In this document: piece after piece, positions 1 to 12,700 of the stretch
Layout of the letters: every line of letters begins with the position of its first letter
Position numbering within the stretch: position 1 is the stretch's first letter
Assembly: GCA_921293015.1 (NCBI GenBank)
Contig: OV121091.1
Span: forward strand, 30,488,839 to 30,552,838
DNA length: 64,000 bases
Direction of reading: 5' to 3'
From: Phorcus lineatus
Lineage: Eukaryota > Mollusca > Gastropoda > Trochida > Trochidae
Notes under the pieces: generated by a model
What the model saw: the letters and a program-made list of their open reading frames with translations, nothing else
What the model was told of the DNA's origin: nothing
The model's database searches: none
Position numbers and translations under genes: made by a program

Positions 1-151
1 TAAACAAACAATATTCACTCAATTTGGGTGAATAACAATTGATCTATCATCTAACCCTGTAACTGATGCCAACACATGTGACACATAGATCACATAACTA
101 CTTGTAATAAATGTTTGTTGTTTAAGCTTTCTTGAAAAAACATTGACATAC

Positions 152-718
152 CTGGACAGAATGAGGTGAAAACTCTGTCTCTAAGTCCTCGTAGTTCATT
201 GAAGTTCTGAACAGTGAATCGGTTCTTCTCCACTGGTCGGCTGGCTATGCCATCAAGCTCCCTTGTATCAGCCAGACCTATACCAATAGCATAGATGTGG
301 ATGCCTGAATTCCTTGCCTCTTCTGCCTCAGGGACAGTTCTTCTGGAATTGATATTGGAAACTCCATCAGTGATGACCACTGCCACATTCTTTACACCAG
401 GACGGTCTCCGCGAAACTGTGTGAACATTTTAGTCCTCATGGAATTGAGTCCTCCAAATGTGTTTGTGCTGCCATATTGGTAGGGAATTCTGTCTATAGC
501 AAAATATACCTCCCGTTTTGTGGAATATTCATTGAGATGGAACTGGATGTTGACTTCAGTGCTGTAGATGACTACACCAACTCGAACATTGCCACCATCA
601 ATATTGGCCACATGGAGGAAGTTCTTCAGGAAGTCCAGCATCAGTTTGAAGTTGGGTTCTGTGACGCTTGTTGAAGAGTCCAGAACAAACACCAAATCTA
701 GCTGTGTGCTTGAACAAT
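152..718 (-). CDS. VWA9, single exon, last visible domain
   Basis: This 567-nt phase 1-1 exon (acceptor TTATCTCTAG, donor GTATGT) is a complete VWA domain with DSSTS, the Thr motif (GSTNTFGGL), TDGVSN and both bracketing cysteines (DCSST, SFCPG). It belongs to the near-identical VWA7-9 set. Its downstream intron (1-151) no longer matches those after VWA7 and VWA8, so this is the other edge of the duplicated block. The phase-1 donor shows that more exons follow outside the window. Confidence 0.95.
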
Positions 719-3700
719 CTAGAGATAAGAGAATGACTTAAGAATCTCTGTGACCAAATAGTAAACATCTTTGTGCATTAACATACAATCAGTTACAAGT
801 TTTAGAATAAAAAGATTAAAAGACAAATATAATTCCTTTAAACTAATATGAGAAATGAATCTTGTTTCACGACAGTCAAACATATTCAATTTGAATAGTC
901 TGAATTCTGTACACACAGTATAGTGTCATATTGTGAAGAACTTACCATCTGCCATTGATGTGGTTGGTAAAGGGGTTGTGGTGGTTGTGGTGGTTGTAGT
1001 GGTTGTTGTTGGAGGTACTGAAAGATAACAATATTTTATCTTATGAGCTTTAAGAATGTCAAAAGTGCCCTAAAATTGCATTTGAAAACATTTATAATAA
1101 TTTATCTACTGTCAAACATTTCTACATTGAAAGCATTGCAAGCTGTATTTTTTTATACATTATATCTCACGAAGAAGAAAATACTCATCTGAAATTTGTA
1201 GGAAAATATGCAGACAGAAGTTTAGATTTATTTGAATATCTTATTGCTTTTTTTGTAGAAACATTTCAGAAACAAATAAGAAAAACTTAAAGTAAATTTT
1301 AAAATATTATTATCGAATGTTAGAATTAAAAGTATTTATTTCTTAATTTTGAGTATGTCTTCAAAAAAAATTATTTTAATACATCATTTTGGAAAGATGT
1401 CATTATTACACACAGATTCTTTATATTGCTTAATGTGACGATCCTTAAATACATGTCAAATGAAGGTGACAGGTACAAACAAGATAGCTGAACTTACAAA
1501 GGTTTATTAAAAGTTGGTAATGTGACTGAAGTTCAATTCCCATTTATTTAGGTTTATAAATGTCAAAAAGGCCTATTGTTTTGAAAAAAAAAAGAGTCAA
1601 AGAACAAACATAACTACGTAAATGGAGATCCAAAGATTTGAATTAAATATATATTGGGTGTCAGTACACATGATCTTGTTGACATATCTATCTGACAAGT
1701 TGCTAAAAGAGATTTGAAGAACTGTTCTTACAGAGAGCTGATTGAACAGTTAATCCCACATAGTAACAAAGATAGAAATGGGTTTTAAATGTACATACCT
1801 GGACAGAATGAGGTGAAAACTCTGTCTCTAAGTCCTCGTAGTTCATTGAAGTTCTGAACAGTGAATCGGTTCTTCTCAACTGGTCGGCTGGCTATGCCAT
1901 CAAGCTCCCTCGTATCAGCCAGACCTATACCAATAGCATAGATGTGGATGCCTGAATTCCTTGCCTCTTCTGCCTCAGGGACAGTTCTTCTGGAATTGAT
2001 ATTGGAAACTCCATCAGTGATGACCACTGCCACATTCTTTACACCAGGACGGTCTCCGCGAAACTGTGTGAACATTTTAGTCCTCATGGAATTGAGTCCT
2101 CCAAATGTGTTTGTGCTGCCATATTGGTAGGGAATTCTGTCTATAGCAAGATATACATCCCGTTTTGAGGAATATTCATTGAGATGGAACTGGATGTTGA
2201 CTTCAGTGCTGTAGATGACTACACCAACTCGAACATTGCCACCATCAATATTGGCCACATGGAGGAAGTTCTTCAGGAAGTCCAGCATCAGTTTGAAGTT
2301 GGGTTCTGTGACGCTTGTTGAAGAGTCCAGAACAAACACCAAATCTAGCTGTGTGCTTGAACAATCTAGAGATAAGAGAATGACTTAAGAATCTCTGTGA
2401 CCAAATAGTAAACATCTTTGTGCATTAACATACAATCAGTTACAAGTTTTAGAATAAAAAGATTAAAAGACAAAGATAATTCCTTTAAACTAATATGAGA
2501 AATGAATCTTGTTTCACGACAGTCAAACATATTCAATTTGAATAGTCTGAATTCTGTACACACAGTATAGTGTCATATTGTGAAGAACTTACCATCTGCC
2601 ATTGATGTGGTTGGTAAAGGGGTTGTGGTGGTTGTTGTTGGAGGTACTGAAAGATAACAATATTTTATCTTTTGTGCTTTAAGAATGTCAAAAGTGCCCT
2701 AAAATTGCATTTGAAAACATTTATATTAATGAATCTACTGTCAAATATTTCTACATTGAACGCATTGCAAGCTGTATTTTTTTATACATAATATCTCACG
2801 AAGAAGAAAATACTCATCTGAAATTTGTAGGAAAATATGCAGACAGAAATTTAGATTTATTTGAATATCTTATTGCTTTTTATGTAGAAACATTTCAGAA
2901 ACAAATAAGAAAAACTTAAAGTAAATTTTAAAATATTACTATCGAATGTTAGAATTAAAAGTATTTATTTTTTAATTTTGGGTGTGTCTTAAAAAAAACT
3001 TATTTTAATACATCATTTTGGAAAGATGTCATAATAACACACAGATTCTTTATATTGCTTAATGTGATAATCCTTAAATACATGTCAAATGAAGGTGACA
3101 GGTACAAACAAGATAGCTGAACTTACAAAGGTTTATTAAAAATTGGTAATGTGACTGAAGATCAATTCCCATTTATTTAGGTTTATAAATGTCAAAAAGG
3201 CCTATTATTTTGAAAAAAGAAAGAGTCAAAGAACAAACATAACTACATAAATGGAGATCCAAAGATTTGAATTAAAAATATATTGGGTGTCTGGACACAT
3301 GTTCATGTTGACTTATCTATCTGACAAGTTGTTAAAAGTGATTTGAAGAACTGTTCTAAGATAGTCATTCTGTTCTTACAGAGAGCTGATTGAACAGTTA
3401 ATCCCACATAGTAACAAAGGCAGAAAAGGGTTTTAAATGTACATACCTGGACAGAATGAGGTGAAAACTCTGTCTCTAAGTCCTCGTAGTTCATTGAAGT
3501 TCTGAACAGTGAATCGGTTCTTCTCCACTGGTCGGCTGGCTATGCCATCAAGCTCCCTTGTATCAGCCAGACCTATACCAATAGCATAGATATGGATGCC
3601 TGCATTCCTTGCCTCTTCTGCCTCAGGGACAGTTCTTCTGGAATTGATGTTGGAAACTCCATCAGTGATGACCACTGCCACATTCTTTACACCAGGACGG

Positions 3701-6700
3701 TCTCCGCGAAACTGTGTGAACATTTTAGTCCTCATGGAATTGAGTCCTCCAAATGTGTTTGTGCTGCCATATTGGTAGGGAATTCTGTCTATAGCAAGAT
3801 ATACCTCCCGTTTTGTGGAATATTCATTGAGATGGAACTGGATGTTGACTTCAGTGCTGTAGATGACTACACCAACTCGAACATTGCCACCATCAATATT
3901 GGCCACATGGAGGAAGTTCTTCAGGAAGTCCAGTATCAGTTTGAAGTTGGGTTCTGTGACGCTTGTTGAAGAGTCCAGAACAAACACCAAATCTAGCTGT
4001 GTGCTTGAACAATCTGTAGGAAAGAATTCAGTTCATGAAGGTAATATTAGGTTTTCATATTTTTTTTTTTTATCAATATTTCGTTTATATATGACTGTGA
4101 GATGTTCCATTGTATACATCATATCTTTCTTTATGGACAAATGCAGTTTCTAAGGAATGAATAACAAAATACATAAAGAATAAAACATAAAGTTCTCAAA
4201 TTAAAAAATAAGCTTTTTGAAACACAAAAGACATTCAGGTATGTTCATGAAGATATAGAAAACATACCATCAGGTTTTGGGGTCATAGTTGTTGTTGGTG
4301 GTGGGGGTGCTATGATCACTGAAATCAGTAAACAAACAATTTACACATGATACAGCTCATGAAATATTTTATTTTTTTTGAGTTGATCAACATTTTCCTA
4401 CATTTTCTATTTATTTTATGTCACAACCGATTCCAAATCTATGTATGAATGTCGCCTATATTTCACATATATGTCATGTATGAATTTATCTATGTATACA
4501 ACAGAATATACCATATGCTCCAACATTAATTTTTAAAATATATATTGTATCTCCATTTTACCAAGGTTAATAAGTTTATCCATTTGATAGAAAATTGTAA
4601 TTTTACTGGACAGTACAATTATTTTTGTCATCAATTTTTTTATTTTGTCTTTGAAATTTTTTTTAATGGATAGGAATTGCGACAGCCCTGCCAAGTTCAA
4701 GTGCCTTGTCATCATGAAGGACCATGGGTACTTAAGCAGGATCATTTAATGGTAAGTCATGGTGGCTAAAGAGATAATGCTTCTTACACAAAAGGCCAAG
4801 TATATTTTTTATAATTCAAATGCATTAAATTATATTGATATTTACCTGATGGTGACATAGGTCAATAAAACTTCATAATTTTAATTATTAATCCTTTTAT
4901 TTTGATAAACACAATCAAATAAATGAACATGAACATATTATCTTCAAAAACCAGAATCAGAAATGTTAATTTTTGTTAGCAATATGATATGATATGAAAT
5001 CTATCCTTATCTTAACATATTCACCAAACAAATCCATCATTAAAACAAATTAACATCACATTACAAACTATCATTCCTAAATTTATCCACTGTTTTGGTG
5101 ATATTGAAAATTCATACCTGACCACTAGAAAAAATATTAAAACTTACCTGGACAAATGGATCCAAAAACTTTTTTCCTCATTATGTTGAGTTCACTGAAT
5201 TTTGTAACAGTGAATCTGTTATCTTTTAGAGGTCTGCTTGCTATACCATCAACCTCTCTGGTGTCTGTCAGACCAATACCAATTACGTAGATACGTATTC
5301 CTTCATCTCGAACCTTTCTCGCTTCTGGGATAACATTTCTAGAATTAATGTTGGAAATACCATCAGTGATGAGGATACACACATTGGGAACATCAGGTCG
5401 GTCACCAGTTGCGGGTGTAAACATCTTTGTTCTCATGGTGTTGAGACCTCCATATGTATTTGTGCTGCCATACATGTAAGGTATGTTGTCAATAGCTCTG
5501 TATAAACCTCTTTTGTTGCCAATGTATTCATTCATCTGGAATTGGATTTTCACTTCAGTACTGTAGATGACGATGCCGACTCGTACATTGTCATCATCAA
5601 TGTTTGCGGGTATAAGGAAGAACTTCAGGAAGTCTTTCATTAGTTTAAAATTGGCTTCAGTAACACTAGTAGAAGAATCAAGGACGAAGACAAGATCCAT
5701 TCTAGTACTTGAACAATCTAGAAGTCAGAAAAAATATGTACATGTTGAAGAATCTGAAAACCCAATGATATTATGAAATCTTAATCACCTATTTAATCAT
5801 AGCTCCCATAGTTCACACTAGATACCCTATAAGGTTAGTGATCTCCCGATATGGGGTTTCCATCCTGATGACATGATATTAATAAGGGTATTCATAAAGC
5901 GCTGACTTCCACAACACAAAGTGCTAAATGTAATAAGAAGCTAAGCTAAGACAAATAAATGTTTCACACCATTCTGCCTTATTCAATGAATGAATGAATG
6001 CAATATTACTATCACAGTGAACAATGCAACCTTCAACTGACAAATTCATCATTACAATCTCTTTAACAAAACAGGAACGTCATGTTAATATTATACTGTT
6101 TGTCATATGCTAAAAAATAATTGCTTTTGAAAACATTCCATTAGTCCTGTTTCATGACTGTGTGTATAGATGAGCCTTTAATACAGTCTAGGTCCACATT
6201 CAGCAAGTCTAGAGTAACTGAATAATATGAAATAAGGAGCCCAAAAAAATTTATTATGTATGAAGGAACATTTAATTATTAAAATGTTCATAGACTTAAT
6301 TTTGTGCTAACATTCCATGAACTATCAACAATAACATGAGCAAGAGGGGTTTAAAATCAGATATAACATCATCAGATATCTTGTTAGTGTGTAAGGTTAA
6401 ATGATAAGCAGGTTAAAATCATCCATAACTTACCATCATCTCCTGCAGATTGAGGTATCACAGGCTCCTTTAAAACTGAAAAATATATAATTTATATTCT
6501 AAGAGAGGCTGTTTTGCTGAATTCCTGAAATATTTCATGGATATTGAAAACAAGTGCAGACTAGACACTGAAGTTTACACCAATTTATTGAAGCTATTTC
6601 ATATATGCAAGAATGACAATGCATTGGCAATGAACAAATGACTTTCTAAAGTTTATGATAATGTATTTGGATGATTGAATTAAAAATGATTTATAAATTG

Positions 6701-9700
6701 AAAATTTTCTAAATTCACTTGCTTGTTGCATAAATGTAGAACATCCTAAAAGGTACATGAGACAGGTTGACAAGAACAATGACTAACTGAGAGAAACCAT
6801 CACCAACATACAAGAACAGATTTGCCTTAAAAACAGCAAATATTACACAGAGAGTTACATTTTGCAGTGATTGATTTAGCAAGTGTTAAACATAACAGCA
6901 CCTTGTGTCATGATTAACAGGAGTGTTAGAAGCCATATATATATTGAATAAGGTTTGCCTTTATTTAAAAGACGTTAGAGTCATTACGTCAGCCTGCAAA
7001 CGCTACAACCATTGTCAGTATACCGCCACCATGATAAAGACAAAAAGGTGGCCTGGATGTTCAATCAGTCCAGGTCAGTAAGACAACCTCATCTACTTTA
7101 TACTTGGTTGTCTTAATGAACAAATTTGAATCTAACGTGTCACCAACATACATTGTGAAGACAGAGAGACTAACACTCATAAGAACACATTGCTGATATA
7201 TGTAGATCGGCGCTTGTTAGATAGCAGACATCAAAGATTACCTTCACCAAATCAAAACAGAACTACAGTTGTTAGACATATGTGTGGACCTATGTGAGTG
7301 GTCCGTGTTAGAAAGCAGACATCCAACCTTCACCAGCAGAGTATGGAGTCAGACATTAGGTCACGTGACGTTGCAGCCGCTTGTGATTGGTCTAAAACAT
7401 ACCTGGACAAACAGAAGTGAACACTTTGTCCTTCAGTCCTTTCAGTTCACTAAACCTTTGGACTATGAAGCGGTTCTCCTCAATTGGATGACTTGCGATA
7501 CCGTCCAATTCTCTAGTTTCTGCCAAACCTATTCCAATAGCATAGATTTTGATGCCTGCTTTACGAGCCAAATCAGCTTCAGGCATTGTCTGTCTTGCAT
7601 TGATATTGGATATTCCATCAGTTAGAACAATAGCAACATTGGCTACTCCGGGCCTGTCTCCAGTTCGTCTCTGAAACATGTCTTGTCTCATTGTTCTCAA
7701 AGCTCCTGCTGTGTTGGTGCTACCGTGTGTGTAGGGAATGTTATCTATAGCCCTTTCCACTTCAGCGTTTGTTGTATACTCATCAAGATCGAACTGGACG
7801 TGAACATCTGTACTGTATGTAACCACGGCAACCCTCACGTTACCATTATCAACATTGGCTGACTTCAGGAAGTCCTTCAGAAAGCTTAGGACTAGCTTAA
7901 AATTTGGTTCAGTGACACTTGTGGATGAGTCAACAACAAATACCAGGTCGAGCTTGGCGTTCAAACATTCTGAAATAAATCATTAAAGTTTGAATTCACA
8001 ATGCAGAAACAAAGTTTTTATCTTCCTACCTGATAGAGCACTATACAGCACTTCCACAGCCTCTGGAACTGGACTCTTCTTCAGTCTGTGATATTCCTCC
8101 AGCTTGATCAGATGGTTAGCTGTCTAGTCTAACATCTCACATGTCTTATCAAAAGCAATTGCCTTTCTCAACTATTGTATCATCATCAAATCAATGAATT
8201 TCAATAACTAAAACCTCCAGAAATAATGTGAATCATATGCATGATCCTGTCTTTCAATCACTACATTTGTGCAATTCAAAATGATCGTTTCACTTGTATT
8301 CAAGTTTGTGTTTTTACTCAAACTGACTATTTTACACCAAATTAACTAATTGTTTTCTTTTCTGGAGGCTTAAGTCCTTGAGAACAGACAGTAGTGCTGT
8401 CGAATGTTTGAGCATGCCTTTAAATACTAAGACAGCATACTAATTATATATATAAATGGATATCTGCATAAAACTGCGTTGCCTGGATATCTATCTGGAA
8501 AGGGAAAAGAAGCTTTTCCAATGGTACTAACATCATGATCAAGCAATGGATCACTAAAACGCAAACTACAGTAAGTTGCACTGATATTATTCAACAGAAG
8601 GAGTATCCATACATTACATTATTGTCATTAAATGTCTTCAAGGTTCTAAGTGGTAACGATACCTGTCGCCAAGTTTTCCCGGAAGTATACATTCGGAACT
8701 GTTTAGTTTGATCTTTAACTCCAAACAATAGTGTTTGAATGATGTGACTTCTCGAGATCTTGTTCAAAGATATATCATACCGAACCGAAAATATACGCAC
8801 CGAATCAAAGCTCTAGCGTACCACAATCAAAACATCAGGACACGCATATTGGCGATCAAGAGTGGATTCCGCCAGGCCGGATTATTGTGATGACTGTGTT
8901 TGCACAACAAACAACGTGCATATCTTGTGAGAGCTCTAATTAGTGACTCGTCATTAATGAACGAAGCAAACATTCCTGTGAGTAATAAAATGTGTCAACC
9001 AAATTATTTGTTTGTTATTGGTTTTCTTCACGTTCATAACCATAATATTTTGCGATGTTTTATTATTCGCGCATTATGGCTTTGCGCGAAAATAAAACCC
9101 CCGCTAAATATTATGATTTTACATTATTAGGAGTTTGACTTGACTAAAATTTTGGAAACTGATGACAAAATTGTACCATTGGAAAGCTGAAGAACCATTT
9201 TAAAGAAACTTTGTTTTATTGTGGTTAGTTCAGTAAAGCTTCATAAAGTTTGACAGATGTTAGCCCAAACTGACAATTATTGAATAAAGGGAGTGGAGGA
9301 ACTAAAAGCATGGTAATACTTCACCAATCTTGGGTTGTGTTACTTACTATCCGGCTTGCCTTGGCTTCGGACTGAAAAGGAAAACTTATTGAAAGTAAAA
9401 GAATAATCACAAAGATATTACTATACCAGTGGTATGACTTAAGTGTCAAAACAATATATATTACATTTCAAATGGATTCATGACATGGCCCTCGCATTGT
9501 CCAAATCATAATGTAAAGTTATAGCAAGTACAATCGTTTATAAAATTTTCAGATAAAATGATGACAACCCTAACAATAATTATTTGACAAAAGTAAACAA
9601 TTAATACATAATACATTGTTGAAATTTGAAGAATTTGTCAATGAATAGTTATATCTTAATGAATGGCTTCTCTTTGCTAAGTAAAATCATATCAACAGGA

Positions 9701-12700
9701 ACTTACAAGCGGCAATCTGCTGCTTCACTGATTGTCCATTCCTGGCAAGCTCTGCATAATCAGAGACAGTGTAGATGTGATTTGTGTCCACTGCTGCCAA
9801 CTCCAGTTGAGACTTGTCTGCAAGTCCCACCCCAACTGTGAACACACCGATACATGCGCCCTTCATCTTGTTAGCTTCAGCAATAATGTCACCTCTCTGC
9901 TGATTGGCTGTAGTATCTGTGATAAGGATGACGCCATTGGGCACTCCATCTCGGTCCCCGTTTCCAGCAGTAAACATCTCCTCTCTGATGCTTCTCAGCA
10001 CCTCCTGTATATTAAAACTTCTAGCTCTTGCCACTCGCTTCACCAGAGAATTGATGGCGTCCTTCAAATCCATTTTACTTGAGTATCTGTAAGTTCCAAA
10101 TTGCATTGTATGCAGATAAACAATTGAGGAAACACTTTAAGGGGGTTGGTGAAACCTTATTACACCGTTATGTTCTCAAATAACATACCATGGCACATAT
10201 AAGGTAAGATCTTGATTCAGACCAAGATGCTTTTAGGTAGTTATAGGAGTTATTTAAAATTCACTTTACAAATGAAGATCCTGTGAAACAAAATTTTGTT
10301 TCATTTTACCAGAGTAGAGTTGATCATCAGGAGTATAACTTGCACATTACTTGAAAAAAAATGATAAAAAAGGTTTTTGTAGTTACCTATTAAGCTGGAA
10401 GGGTATGTATGGCCCATCGACATACATACCAATCCTCACATTGCCAGAATCAATATCGGCAGATTCAACTAGGTTACTGAGGTAAGTTTTCAGACTGTTG
10501 AAGTCCCGCCCCGATGCCCGAGGGTTGAAGTGGACAGCAAAGATGATATCTGCCTGAGGACTGTCTGTAAAAGATAAATTATTGCTTTGATAAATTCTTG
10601 ATTCATTAACCTAAAACATTGTAAAAATAAAATTCCTTGACGCACCACTGCATCATCTAATCATTAAATAAACAAGTTGATACATATATTATAGCTCATT
10701 TCTAATGTTCTAAAGAAAAATAAAAGACACTTACTTGCCATTGAGGCACCACAGCTCACTAAAAAGAAAAGATGAAATGAATGTTTGTTCAACTTGTTTT
10801 TGGATCAATATGATTTTTAATCTAACACCCACTTTCAATTTTCTGATTAACATTGAAATATTATTTGATTTAAAAAAACTTTCACGACAAAATAGTTTAC
10901 AAACTTAAAAAGAATGATTTGATGAAAACTGCACTAATGAACAACTCTGCAACTAAAAAATAAAAGCAAAGGAAACAAAGAATGATGGTCAGGTTATAAA
11001 GTCATAAATAAATCGGTAGTCTATAAAATAATCAATTGATCGTTATAACAAGAAACTAAACATCATGTAAATGCTTTTCATCATAGAAGAATTGAATATG
11101 AAAAATAGTTGTAAGCATGGTGAAAGTTAGTAAATGGGGAGGTCAAGGTTAAATGATTAGGGAGGCATTAGAATATTGAATCAAGCAGAGCGGTGGGATA
11201 ATAGTGCACAATGATGTGGTTATTATGACAGATATGACATGACATGGATAGTATAAGGTCCAAGGTTAAGTACGAATACAAATATGAATAAAAGAATAAA
11301 CCTATGGAAATAGTTGTATAAGACAAACACAACAACAATACTATCTGTGGACAGAGATGACAACGGTGAACATTGATGTCATCGGTGAACAGACAACGGT
11401 GAACATTGATGTCATCGGTGAACAGACAATGGTGAACATTGATGCCATTGAAGAACAGACGAACGAACAAGCTTCATCGGTGCATTATATGACCATCCAT
11501 CTGTTGAAGGTGATGATCTACGCTGCATAGAGGTTTAACAGGCCTGGAAAAAGATCTTTAGAATTGACAATTTAGTGACAATGTCAAAAGTTTGTTCCTT
11601 TTTGTCATGCGCTACCGTGTTAAATGCAAAGTTCATGCACAACTGAACACATACATCAAGTGAACAGACGGTCAACTTATCAAGAGCCATGCACAACACT
11701 ACAGGGATCTTCTCCTTCATCTAAACAATTTCCAATAGATGATTCTGATAATGGTCGCACAGGTCTTCCTCTTTTTCCTCTTTGTTTGACTCTGATGATG
11801 GCTCATGCAAGGAATTCATAAAGTTCAATAGAACAATCAAATTAAAACTTTTCCAATGCATCATGCCTCAAAATCGGTGCATGATAAAACAACTACTTAT
11901 TTAAACGTGCGCAAGGCAAACCTTATGTGATCAGTAAAGTCTCTCATTTCTGCTTAGTCTATGGACAGGCTCATTCTTTTAATCCAGCTAGCTGTATCTA
12001 CATCAGGTAATGTTCAAATGAATTAATCCTTTTGTTGCTCATGCTGAATGAAATCTGTTAATGATATCATCTTGTTGACTCCAAGGCTCCTGGACTAACT
12101 GATACTCCAGCTTCAAACTGCACATGCAACAAAGTGCGCATAGCACTAAGAGAGTGCATGTGCATCAAATTGTCGTCATCGTTGTTGTGAGTGATTGAAT
12201 TCAACTCATGCAGAATGAATCACGGAAACTCTGCTAGATCATTAAAGCATTGAAAGGTAATCCTTAACATTATTTTGCTCACGATGCAAATCAAGGGGAA
12301 CAACTCTCCCCTTTCTCTAGTCACTAGGACTGACCTGGGGGACTTGTTGGCTTAGTTGGTGGAGGCGGTTTGCGTGGGTTTGCACTCACTGTAGAAAGTG
12401 AAAGCATAAAGGTAATTTCCATTGAAATTTATTCTTAAAAGAACTAAAGTTTATGTTGTATTGATTTGAAATCAGATACATGTATAACAAAACAATTTTT
12501 TTACACTCGGCTGGTTTCATTAAAAATATCTATAGTTCTTTTTTTAATGAAATACCAAGTTCCAACTGACAACACAAAAACTACACATCACCTAGTGTTA
12601 AACAATAACATATGACTTTTGTTCTTGGAAGGAAACAGCTGCTCATTTAGGCATATTCTTGTTATAAATGTTATGACATTTAAGCACTGAAATGACACAT

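Larger units (their letters stand above)
1018..3446 (-). other. Duplicated introns 1018-1798 and 2647-3446
   Basis: Apart from exons VWA8 and L8, this stretch is AT-rich intron. The two long introns are copies of each other and carry no ORF or other signal I can support. Confidence 0.7.
152..4013 (-). repeat. Intragenic tandem duplication, period about 1,647 bp
   Basis: The unit is VWA exon + ~780-800-bp intron + linker exon + 227-bp intron. VWA exon ends fall at 152, 1799 and 3447, giving steps of 1,647 and 1,648 bp. Introns 719-945 and 2366-2592 are almost identical. Introns 1018-1798 and 2647-3446 match along their length with small substitutions and indels. Similarity stops upstream of VWA7 and downstream of VWA9. 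Confidence 0.92.
4319..7402 (-). other. Introns around VWA6 (4319-5147, 5718-6433, 6476-7402)
   Basis: These are AT-rich introns without credible coding text. The stretch 7180-7340 contains two diverged copies of a motif with GTTAGA-AGCAGACATC and CTTCACCA. The last 45 bases before VWA5 hold the CCAAT/E-box cluster listed separately. Confidence 0.6.

Noticed and set aside
295-4153. Plus-strand ORFs opposite the VWA exons (for example 477-674, 3592-3969)
   Set aside because: They are antisense shadows of conserved VWA exons. They repeat in the same place in each copy, and their sequence is explained by the minus-strand coding frame.
11535-11720. 61-codon minus ORF in the L4a-L4b intron as a missed exon
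   Set aside because: No acceptor/donor pair gives a phase 1-1 exon, and the text has no similarity to VWA or linker sequence.
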